Shown here in pieces: positions 19,301 to 30,266 of a stretch of 64,000 bases of DNA. Within the stretch, counting starts at the first letter, position 1. Every line of letters starts with the position of its first letter. The position numbers and the translations under genes were made by a program. Under the pieces are notes generated by a model that saw only the letters and a program-made list of their open reading frames with translations, had not been told where the DNA came from and ran no database searches. The DNA is taken from NCBI GenBank assembly GCA_964017065.1, contig OZ024787.1:14808453-14872452 (forward strand). The letters run 5' to 3'. This DNA is from Haliclona indistincta (lineage: Eukaryota > Porifera > Demospongiae > Haplosclerida > Chalinidae).

Positions 19301-19527
19301 GTTGGTTGATTGGTCCTAGACCAGAGTTTGTAGACTCTAAGTTCGTAGCTCAGGGTGAAGGCAGAGAAGGTTAGCTAGCTATCCTGGTGGTCCTATTGTT
19401 ACTGTGTTGTGCTGCAGTGACCAGAGTGCGCTCTCAAGGCTACGTCAGATTACAGCTCAATGTTATCATGAAGGATTTCACCACCCAGGGATACACTGCC
19501 CACCGCCCACACACTCATTCTTCTTGA
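18240..19527 (+). CDS. B9D1: B9D1, ciliary transition-zone B9/C2 protein
   Basis: Seven exons (18240-18371, 18529-18597, 18660-18771, 18823-18919, 19147-19209, 19302-19369, 19418-19527) encode 216 residues. The B9 domain is complete: [112 protein letters not shown]9D1 works with B9D2 and MKS1 in the tectonic-like complex at the ciliary transition zone. Length is close to the human protein (204). An ACTC/CT microsatellite fills intron 1 and a GTGAGTGGGT-type repeat follows the exon 4 donor. Confidence 0.95.
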
Positions 19528-19635
19528 TTGTTTGTATTTCGATCAGTAACTATTTTATCAGACACACCTCTCTACTCTGTACTCGCCCTACGCGTTCCAC
19601 TCGAGTAGTTACAGCACTAGCAGCCACCCAGCAAC

Positions 19636-20917
19636 ATGTCTTCATCACAGCAGCAGCAGCTAGCGCTAGCAGAGATAGTGCGAGCCAGCCACACCTACAC
19701 GGGCGGTGAGCAGCAGATGTCACTGCCTTTCGCCGAGTCTGCAGTGCTGCTGGTCGTGGAGCGGGCCGACGATGGCTGGTGCCGCGGGTTTGCGCGGGGA
19801 AAGCAAGGCTGGTTTCCCGCGAGTTATGTGAAGACAATCAGCAACGAGGAGATTGCTAAGGTAGGTACCGGTACTAGGTAACGTAGAGCTGCATGGCGCG
19901 GAATATCAAGTACTGCATGTAGATGTTGTTGCTTTGCATGGTCACAACAAGAATGCAGAGTGCAAGAATAATTCACTAAACAAATTACACTAGAATGTGA
20001 GTACTACCCATAGTGTAGCAGCTACTGCGGCACTGCAGTATGCCGTGCCCAGCTGCAGCAATACTGAAACACGTTAGCTAGTAGACACAACAACATAGCT
20101 ATGATATGAAGTGTGATATAGCAACACACACCAGCATAGCTACTGGTTGATATACTAGTGATAATGGTGTATACTGAGCTAGTTAGTGTGTATGCTCCTT
20201 GCTGTGGTATTGATAGCATGTGCTGTGTGTGTGAATTAGTCACCTTCACTTTACATATTCAGCTAGTTATAGCTACCAATTATGGAGGGCTGTTGTATGT
20301 GTGTCTGATACACTGTTTTCAGTTCATAGCTGCTTTAGGAATGTAAAACAATGTAGCGATACATAAGGATTGATAAAACTAGAGTAGTCTCCAGTATATG
20401 GTTGAATTGAAAGCTATCACACATGCTGAACAAATTATCTTTAACCTTTTCTTTCATGGTGTTCTACAGTACGGACTGGATAAAGCTAGTCTTGCTGCAA
20501 TGCTGCGATCTCCTCAGATATGGATTCCGTATGCTACTGGAGACAATCGAGTGTATTTTGTCAATGGATCAACTCAAGGTACTATCGTGCATCCTAACAT
20601 GAGCATCATCATCTTTAGCTGTGTGCAGAGACCTCATGGACGATGCCTTCACCACCTCCCACAGCTAGTAATGGAGTGCAGATACCGACTCCAGGTGACC
20701 ATAATAATATTGTTGTTCATGAGTCAGCTTGGTCTAACCCATAATCTAGTATGACTTGACGGCTAGCTGATATAAAGACAATTTTATAGTTTGATAATAA
20801 CAGGAGCTCATTGAGACATGGGCACTTTGTGGGCTTGATAGGCTCCTTATAACAATTATTACATGCATTGTTGGCTCAAAAGATATAACAAACTGTTGAA
20901 ATGATTAATATTACATT

Positions 20918-20992
<75 letters not shown>

Positions 20993-22449
20993 CAGCTGCT
21001 GGTGGAGCTACAGCTGGGAAACCTCCTATCAAGAAAACTGAGGTACGCCACACTATTTGCCATTATCACAATATTATAAACAGCTCATTCTGGTACCACG
21101 TTATGCAGCACAGACCAAAGAAGCCAAAGTATCAAATGGTGAGTCACTGCAGTATAGTGGCGACCTTGTGATGATAATGTATCTAGATCAATGGTCTCAC
21201 GTTCATTGTTGAAGGAGGAGAGGAACAAGAGCTACTATCACAAGGAGCACCTTCCCTCATTGATCACTTCTGGGTATGGATTGACTCCATTATATACTGA
21301 CCAGTGCTGTCACACATCATGCAGGCTGATAGTGGTGACCAGACTGGGTTTGATGTACTGCTGGACAAACATCTCAATGGCAAGTTTGCCATCAAAGAAA
21401 TGATAGATTTTCTAAAGGAAAGGTTTGCAGCATACAGTGGTTAGCTAATGGCAGTCAGTAATATCATGGTACAGAGCTGCCATAGAGGAACAGTATGCTC
21501 GCAGCCTCAGCAAGCTATCCAAATCAACAGCCGGTGATATAGAGGAAGGGTTAGTGTGGTAACCATGGTAACACAGTATCATACCGTTATACAGCACTCT
21601 ACACAATGCATGGCTAGCTATCAAGAGTGAGCTGAGACACAAGGCTGAGTCACATAGTAAATTTGCCGCTAAGGTAAGCAAAGCAGTAGCTCTGTAATGG
21701 TATAGGATGATAGTACTCTATAGCTATCTGATGAGCTGAGCAAACCAATGTATGAGTTCAAGGAATCACAGAAGAAGACAAGGAAAGAGGTACCTCAACT
21801 CAGCTAGTGCTGCATGCATGTGCTGATGTGTGTACTGCAGCATCAGCAGATCATGGAGAAATCACGCAAGCAGGTCCAATCAATGGATGCTAGTATTGAA
21901 AAGGTACACTAACTAGCTAGTAGCTGTGATGGATGATGATGATGATGATATCTATCGTATGTGCAGATCAAGTCTTCTCTCAGTGGTAAGGGAGCATCCA
22001 AGAACAGAAAGGTGGTTTCCATCAATATTCTGCCATCACTATAATGTGCTGTGTTATAGGGGTCACTTGAAGACAAGAGAAAGAGCTCATCAGGTTAGTA
22101 ATATCATCTTCCATGACTCTCCTCTTATCTGTTCTTTTAGGTGAAGAAATGAAGAAATATGAAGCAAGTTATAATCAAGCCCAGCGTGCATGGGTTGATA
22201 ACATGATAGCGGCATGTAGAGTGAGCCACTGATCATTGGTTAGCACATGACCTGATCCGTATCTAGGACTTTGAAAGACAAGAGGAAGAGAGATCAGACT
22301 TCCTGAAAGAGAAGTTTCTGCATTACCTTGATATCTGTGTTGAGGTAGATGAGGAGAATGCTAAGGTAACTCACTAACTCACTAACTCACTCACTCACTC
22401 ACTCACTCACTCACTCACTCACTCACTCACTCACTCACTCACTCACTCA

Positions 22450-22484
<35 letters not shown>

Positions 22485-22715
22485 CCCCCCTCTCTCTCTC
22501 TCCCCCCCCCCCTCTCTCTCCCCCCCCTCTCTCTCTCCCCCCCTCTCTCTCTCTCTCTCCCCCCCCTCTCTCTCTCCCCCCCTCTCTCTCTGTAGTCATT
22601 GTCACTGGTAGCTGATAGAGTGGATAATATACAGAAGAAAGCTGATCGTGAGTACTTTATCAAGCGACGAGGCACTGGGACCCTCAGACCAGTGGATCGA
22701 CCTGGAGGACTATGA
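19636..22715 (+). CDS. GAS7: GAS7, SH3-WW-F-BAR adaptor
   Basis: Sixteen exons, 1323 nt, 440 residues. Exon 1 (19636-19860) codes an SH3 domain (ADDGWCRGFARGKQGWFPAS). Exons 2-3 (20470-20578, 20629-20694) give a WW-type segment, WIPYATGDNRVYFVNGSTQ then TSWTMPSPPP. Exons 6-16 give a long helical F-BAR region (FWADSGDQTGFDVLLDKHLN, AAIEEQYARSLSKLSK, ELSKPMYEFKESQKKTRKE, DFERQEEERSDFLKEKF). Domain order matches vertebrate GAS7, which bends membranes and organises actin in cell protrusions. The first intron (about 600 bp) contains no other recognised feature. Stop TGA at 22713-22715. Confidence 0.93.
20919..20995 (+). repeat. CT microsatellite before a GAS7 acceptor
   Basis: A CT tract of about 70 bp runs into ATTCAG, the acceptor of GAS7 exon 4. 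Confidence 0.9.
22372..22591 (+). repeat. ACTC then CT/C-rich tract in the last GAS7 intron
   Basis: The tract starts eight bases after the donor as ACTC repeats and turns into CT and C8-10 blocks before the acceptor TGTAG. The two halves of the intron thus carry different, position-specific simple repeats. Confidence 0.9.
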
Positions 22716-22974
22716 CAATATTATCATTATCACAGACCTGCAATATGCATGCATACAGCAAGCTGGACACATATTATATTTTTCTGTTACCTAACACAGT
22801 ATACGTTGAGCCTACTAGTGCTTATGCCTCACTGCAACACTGAGCCCCACCTCCAACACTGAGCCCCGCCTCCAACACTGAGCCCCGCCTCCAAGCTACC
22901 TTTCATTATTAGTAGTAATTATTAGGAGCTCACTCGCCGCACGTTTCTATCTCTCCCGGTCTCTCTCGCTCAAC

Positions 22975-23273
22975 ATGCTTGATTTCTTGCAGCTGGCTGA
23001 TCTGGGCAGTGTATGGCAGGCATTGCTTGGTACATTGTTCACATGGGGACTCACAGCTGCTGGGTCAGCTCTAGTGTTCGTGTTCACAGGAGGACAGGTC
23101 AGTAGCTAGCTGGTCGTCATGATGATGGAACCATTGTTACATCACACAATAGAGGACTATACTGGATGCTAGCCTGGGGTTTGCTGCTGGGGTAAGACAC
23201 TTATCCACACCTGAGCCTTCACCCACTCCCTCTCTGCCTCCCTCGATCCCTCTCTCTCTCTCTCTCCCTCCCT

Positions 23274-23314
<41 letters not shown>

Positions 23315-24589
23315 CCTCCCTCCCTCCCTCTCTCCCTCCCTCCCTCCCTCTCTCCCTCCCTCCAGGTGATGTTAGCTGCATCATACTGGTCTCTGCTAGC
23401 TCCTGCTATAGAGCTCTCCTCAGGGTATGGGTCTCTGGCTTTCATACCAGTTGGAAGTGGGTTTCTGGCCGGGGCATTGTTCGTGTGTCTAGCCGACTAT
23501 CTTCTACCAGTAATGGTATGATATGGTTGCTATGGTAACGGTAGTTAGTGGAACTATATACTAGGGTGTGACCAGTATGTCTGACACTCCGCCCAGTCAA
23601 CCAGTGAGGTACCAGGTCTCTGACAGCAAGCCAGCTAGTGCTGGTCACTATGATGGTGTACTGCGATCGAGACATGTCACTAGCTTATCAGAGGAAGAGA
23701 GGTCACCAGCTGATACGAGGAGTACACCCTCAGCAGCGGCTAGCTGGAGGAGAATGGTGCTGCTAATAGTAGCCATTACAGTGCACAATATACCAGGTTA
23801 GTACGGTGATGTCACTCCTCATGATTGCTGTATCCTGCTACTCAGAGGGTCTCGCGGTAGGGGTGGGGTTTGGAGCTATCGGCAAGACACCACTAGCAAC
23901 ATATGAGAGGGCGTGGTCAGTGTGTGGTGCTGTACTATTGTGACACATTCTGGTAACCATAGCAACCTAGCACTGGGCATTGGAATACAGAATTTCCCCG
24001 AGGGACTAGCAGTGAGCCTGCCATTGAGGGCGGCTGGTATGGGGCCATGGATTAGCTTCTGGTCAGCAGTGCTCTCATGGTGTGTGTAGCTATCAGGTAT
24101 AGCTGTCCTCATGTTGTAGGTATGGTCAGCTCAGTGGTATGGTGGAGCCACTAGCCGGAGTGTTTGGAGCAGTAGCCATTGTGGTATGTTACTAACATGC
24201 ATACTCTCAATTAGATAAGGTCATTTTGTTCTTGTAATTAACTATTATCTTAAGTGGTGTACAGCATTTCTATTTTGCGAAAAGAGACTATTACGAGTCC
24301 AGTATGAGTAAAAATTAATAATTAATGTCCTTCATAACCATCCTTCCCTCTCTCTCTCTGTGCAGATAGCGGAGCCATTGTTACCGTACGCGCTATCATT
24401 TGCAGCAGGTGCCATGGTGCTGGTAGTAGTGGACGATATCATCCCTGAGGCTCACTCCAGGTAACTAGCTCCCCTCCTAGCTAGCTAGCTAGCTATCAAT
24501 CTCTCTGTAGTGGTAATGGTCGTCTTTCATCATATGCCACCATTGTTGGGTTCCTCGTCATGATGTCACTAGATGTTGGGCTAGGATAA
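22975..24589 (+). CDS. SLC39A11: SLC39A11 / ZIP11 zinc transporter
   Basis: Nine exons (22975-23097, 23153-23191, 23366-23515, 23565-23796, 23846-23915, 23963-24061, 24120-24183, 24366-24460, 24511-24589) encode 316 residues. The metal-binding helices carry [14 protein letters not shown] and [37 protein letters not shown] and DDIIPEAHS complete the ZIP signature, in the order of the ZIP11 (gufA-like) subfamily. The loop between helices 3 and 4 is Ser/Pro-rich rather than His-rich. Predicted to import zinc into the cytosol from Golgi, nucleus or outside, as for other ZIPs. A CT/CCCT tract precedes exon 3. Confidence 0.93.
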
Positions 24590-24726
24590 CCACACCCCCT
24601 GAGCCCCATGACCACACCCCTGACCTCACTCCGCCCAATCAGTAATAATGTCAATGTAAAAATGAATGTTCTGCAGAAATAATCCAGTACTGTATGTACA
24701 CAGTCATGTGTAATAATGACTATCGG

Positions 24727-25208
24727 TCAACGATACATCAGACCAGAGGTGACATTGGTGATATGATTAGGCTCTGACAGAGAGATACTGAGACCTGTGA
24801 TAGTGGGAGAGAGAGGGTGATAGTGGGAGGGAGAGGGTGATAGTGGGAGGGAGAGGGTGGTAGTGGGAGAGAGAGGGTGGTAGTGGGAGGGAGAGGGTGA
24901 TAACATGAGTGGTGGTAGTGATAGTGTGAGGATACCTTGTATGTAGTTCTGCTGGCACGCCAGTGGTACAGCACTAGAACCATGAGTCAGTATCAGCTAT
25001 GAATAGACAAGAATGAGGTGTGTGTGTGAGTGTGTGAGGTGTGTGTGTGTGTGTGAGTGTGAGGTGTGTATTGCACCTCAAAGCAAGCCTCTGATGTGTA
25101 GTATCGTAGGTCTGTTCTCAGTATTGACTCAACAAATCGTCTCAATGGTAGAACATGAGTACGACGCAGTGTCCTACACCATGGCAGCATGATGAGATGA
25201 CATTACTG

Positions 25209-25256
<48 letters not shown>

Positions 25257-25276
25257 GTGTATGTGTGTGTATGTAT

Positions 25277-25343
<67 letters not shown>

Positions 25344-28300
25344 CAGTTGGTTAGGAAGTCCTCCACTACATGATGGTATGCATCTGGTGCAGGTGCCTTG
25401 CTGGGCGGCCATTCTGAGAGGAGAGAGCATATAGTGCTGTATCATAATGGCTGTTCTTACTGAATGACGGCGGCTTCTTATAATAATACAGGACAGGATG
25501 AAGGAAGTTGCTGGTGTCAGCAGAATGAGGGTCTCCATTAGCTCTGTCCTCTCTCAACACATCTTTGCTGCAGCGATGACAAGAGATGATGATCCTATCT
25601 CACCTGCTAGTCACATACCCAGGGCCCACCCCCACTAGTACCATACCCAGGGCCCACCCCCACTAGTAACATACCCAGGGCCACACCTACTAGTAACATA
25701 CCCAGGGCCACACCTACTAGTAACATACCCAGGGCGGGATAGTATCAGTTCGCCTACTCTCATTTCGCCTACTATCGTTTTGCCTATTAAGAGCCCAGGC
25801 GTGCTGTTTTGCCTACGCAAGCCGCCTTCGGCGGCTTATAATTGGGGCGAGCCTGAGCGAGCCCCATACTGGTCGAAAACGTCCCCCGCGCTATCTATCT
25901 ATCTATGTATGTATGTATGTATGTATGCGTACGTCATTCCGTAAATGCCCGCGCGTTGTAATTCACCGGATGGTTTCAATTTTGCTCAACTGAGACTGAG
26001 CAAGCGCGCGCGCGAAGAGAAGGAGCATGAGTGCGATGCAGAGACTAAAGAACAAAGAGAAGAGAGGTTAGGCTAGAGAGAAGAAGCACGAGCGACGTGA
26101 TGTCAGAGAGATTGAAGAACAGAGAGAGGTTAGGCCAGAGAGAAGGAGCATGAGCGATGTGATGCACTGACTGTGACTGAAGAACGTTAGGCTACAGCAC
26201 TGAATGAGAGAGAAGGAGCATGAGCGACGTGGTGAAGAGACCAAAGAACAGAGAGAGGACAGGCTGCAGCAAATGAGAGAGATGCAGCATGAGCGACGTG
26301 GTGCAGAGACTGAAGAACAGAGAGAGGACAGGCTGCAGCAAATCAGCCTTCACTCGACTGCGGCACAATCAGTGCATCACGCCTTCCCAAATGCACCTCC
26401 TCGGCTAAATACCTACTTATGGCTACCAACACTACTCTCTCAGGCTCGCCCCACAAATGTCCTGCATTTCACTAGTATATAAGCACACAAGCCAAGCACA
26501 CATACACACAAGCCTTAATAGTGATTCTGTACGCGCGCACGTAGATATCTACGTGCGCGCGTACAGAATCACTATTAAGGCTTGTTTGTAGCACTAACCG
26601 ATCAGCTGGCTTAGTGGTTTAGAACGGTGGATTGTAATGCGGATGGACAGGGTTCGATTCTCGCAGAGAACATTTTTTTCTTTTTTTTCTCAGAAAACTT
26701 AAGTTTTTTTTAGCTAGTCGGGACAGCTTCGACGATCCTTAGTGAAGGCCAAAGGCCTTCTTTAGGACGACCCTCTCGACAATCTTTAGCTAGGGCCGAA
26801 GGCCCGGTTTAGGACGACCTTCCCGACGATCCTTAGGCTTACCAAGGGCCGAAGGCCCGGTTTAGGACGACCCTCCCGACTTTGCGCAGTTAGGATAAGG
26901 TTTTTAAGATTTAGGGTTTAGGGTTTTGTTTTATAATTTTGGTAGGCGAAACAAAACGCCTTAGGCGCTTAGTAGGCAAAATGGGGAGTAGGCCAACTGG
27001 GAGTACGCGAACCGGTACCAAACCGTTATACTAGTAGGTGTGGCCCTGGGTATGTTACTAGTAGGTGTGGCCCTGGGTATGTTACTAGTGGGGGTGGGCA
27101 TACCCAGGGCCCACCCCCACTAGTAACATACCCAGGGCCACACCTACTAGTAACATACCCAGGGCCACCCCCACTAGTAACATACCCAGGGCCCACCCCC
27201 ACTAGTCACATACCCAGGGCCACACCTACTAGTAACATACCCAGGGCCACACCCACTAGTAACATACCCAGGGCCACACCTACTAGTAACATACCCAGGG
27301 CCACACCCACTAGTAACATACCCAGGGCCACCCCCACTAGTAACATACCCAGGGCCCACCCCCACTAGTCACATACCCAGGGCCACACCTACTAGCATAG
27401 ATATTATATTGCCTACGGACTGGGATTGGACACTAGGCATTTCCGTGTACACTCCGCGTTGCGCCGGAAGTGAATTTTGCCTTTGAATACGGCGTGGTTC
27501 AGCATGGTTACAGTATTACTTAATACAAAAACTGCCCGAATCAAAGGCGTTTTGCGACGAGATAACGATTTGTCTGCATACAGATTATAGCCTAAACCAT
27601 ATTCGAATCATCGAACAGTAGCTCTGAGGTATTGAATTTATTCGGATATTTGTCATGTTGCGTCTAGAGGTACACAAAAAAGGTCACTAACAAGTACGAA
27701 TTCTGCACTGCTGTATCGCCCTAAGCGCTGAAAAACATGCCTACACCATATTGATCAACGTGAATAACAATTATAAAGCAACAGCGCACACTAAAAACAG
27801 TTAGTATTTGCAGTAGAGGTACACAAAGTTCACGACTTTCTGCTCGCTAAATGTATTGCGGCATTTGGGTCAAGCGCAACGCGGAGTGCACGCACCGAAA
27901 ATGTATTATTGTTACTATGCGCTCACGTGAGCTAGTGTCCAATCCCAGTCCGTAGGCAATATAATATCTATGCTACTAGTAACATACCCAGGGCCACACC
28001 CACTAGTAACATACCCAGGGCCACACCCACTAGTAACATACCCAGGGCCACCCCCACTAGTAACATACCCAGGGCCCACCCCCACTAGTAACATACCCAG
28101 GGCCACCCCCACTACTAACATACCCAGGGCCCACCCCCACTAGTCACATACCCAGGACCACCCCCACTACTAACATACCCAGGGCCCACCCCCACTAGTC
28201 ACATACCCAGGGTCACACCCACTAGTCACATACCCAGGGCCCACCCCCACTAGTCACATACCCAGGACCACACCCACTAGTCACATACCCAGGGCCAGAG

Positions 28301-30226
28301 TAGTCCTTGCCATATTCAAAGTTGAACACAATGATTGGTCCAGGTATATGACCTGTCATGCCTGAAGGGACCAATCAGATTACAGCATGTACTGTTAGTT
28401 AATCTTACGCTGGAATTCAGCCAATGATTGTAGTGGTACTTCCTCAAGGTAGTCAACAGTATCCCCTCCTGTGATAGAGGGAGGGTGTGATGATGTGAGA
28501 GAGCTAGTGATAGAGGGAGGGTGTGATGGTGTGATAGAGTGATAGAGGGAGGGTGTGATGGTGTGAGAGAGTGATAGAGGGAGGATGTGATGATGTGAGA
28601 GAGCTAGTGACAGAGGGAGGGTGTGAGAGAGTGATAGAGGGAGGGTGTGAGAGAGGGAGGTGTGAGAGAGTGATAGAGGGAGGGTGTGAGAGAGGGAGGA
28701 TGTGATAGAGTGATGGTGTGAGAGAGTGATAGAGGGAGGATGTGATAGAGTGATGGTGTGAGAGTGATAGAGGGAGGATGTGATAGAGTGATGGTGTGAG
28801 AGAGTGATAGAGGGAGGATGTGATAAGAGTGATGGTGTGAGAGTGATAGAGGGAGGATGTGATAGAGTGATGGTGTGAGAGAGTGATAGAGGGAGGATGT
28901 GATGGTGTGAGAAAGGGTTTAGAGAGTGTGTGATAGTGTGAGGGTGTGTGACTCACTAATCACCATGACGTCTCCTAGCACTCCAAACATCTGATACAGT
29001 CCCTGTGAGTAGTGTAATATCAAGATGTTACCATGGTAACCAGTACATACCGATGCCTCGTTAATCCTACGTGTCATATGATAGACCAGTTCAGTGGCCG
29101 CTATGGTACGATGGGGCCACTGGTTACCATGGTAACGCCACTCCAGGTGGCGGGATAGCGCCCTAGCTGTGACACATTGAATACACACAGCGACTAGTGG
29201 GCGTGGCTTACTCACCGGTGTATCGGAAGCCATGTATGAACCCACCAGCGGAGCTCCTGTAGTCCAACGTGTGAGCGGCAGTACCAGCTAGAGGGAGGCA
29301 GGGAGGGAGAGAGAGGATATTATGACGACACTAACCACACCAGCAATGTGTCGTCACTAACCTATGAACATGTTTGGTATTCCAGTAGTCTCATAGTTAT
29401 ATTCAACACTGGGATACTTGTCACTCTTACTAGTGAATGGACCAGGTTTAGTAGATGACGAGAAGGGACTATAGTCAAACTGCAGAGAACACAGCAGAGT
29501 GGGTCAAGAGCAGGTCATCACAGGTGTATCGTACCTTAAAGCCGGTACATCTTATCACATAGTCATAGCCTACATTGAAGCCCAGGGTAGCTGCAAGGAG
29601 GGGTGTGGTTACATCATGATGACGTCACTAGTGAAGCTAACCCTCTATATCATTCTCATCAATCATACTCATGTCAGCTGGCTGGAGGTACACCTTACCA
29701 TCAGCTCCCTTGCTTAATGTGACTGACTCATCATCCTCACCACCCATACCCTCTGGAAGGAGGAAGGGAGAGAGAGAGGAGAGAGAGAGGGAGAGAGGGA
29801 GGGAGAGAGGAGAGAGGGAGAGAGGAGAGAGGGAGGGAGAGAGGAAGGGAGAGAGGGAGGGAGAGAGGAAGGGAGAGAGGGAGGGAGAGAGGGAGGAAGG
29901 AAGGGAGAGAGGGAGGGAGGGAGAGAGGAAGGGAGAGAGGGAGGGAGAGAGAGAGGAGAGAGAGAGGGAGAGAGGGAGGGAGAGAGGAGAGAGGGAGAGA
30001 GAGGGAGGGAGAGAGGAAGGGAGAGAGGGAGGGAAGAGAGGAAGGGAGAGAGGGAGGGAGAGAGAGAGGGAGGAAGGAAGGGAGAGAGGGAGGGAGGGAG
30101 AGAGGAAGGGAGAGAGGGAGGGAGAGAGGGAGGGAGGGAGAGAGGAAGGGAGAGAGGGAGGGAGAGAGGAAGGGAGAGAGGGAGGGATGGAGAGAGGGAG
30201 GGAGAGAGGAAGGGATGGAGAGAGGA

Positions 30227-30266
<40 letters not shown>

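Larger units (their letters stand above)
25736..27028. mobile_element. Inserted element with imperfect long inverted ends
   Basis: The left end has repeated TTCGCCTACT/TTTGCCTATT motifs; the right end, read inward, has GGTTCGCGTACT, TTGGCCTACT and TTTTGCCTACTAAG. Inside are a degenerate ERR-EEQRE-RL repeat region (26000-26345), a 78-bp palindrome, a tRNA-like box A/B segment and three GGACGACC(C/T)TCCCGAC-type repeats (26740-26885). No transposase is seen. It sits in the FOXRED2 intron satellite. Confidence 0.6.
25605..28290. repeat. 26-28 bp satellite in FOXRED2 intron 18, three blocks
   Basis: Blocks at about 25605-25735, 27029-27395 and 27973-28290 consist of CATACCCAGGGCC plus ACACC(C/T)ACTAGTAA-type units. 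On the gene strand the unit reads GGCCCTGG-GTATGT-TACTAGTGGG, i.e. the end of exon 18 (28289) and its donor. The block 27029-27089 is inverted relative to the rest. On the gene strand many units stay open in frame as GPGYVTSGG. Two inserted elements interrupt the array. Confidence 0.93.

Noticed and set aside
26905..26925. Telomere-like TTTAGGG copies
   Set aside because: Only two adjacent copies in an AT-rich stretch inside an element; no array.
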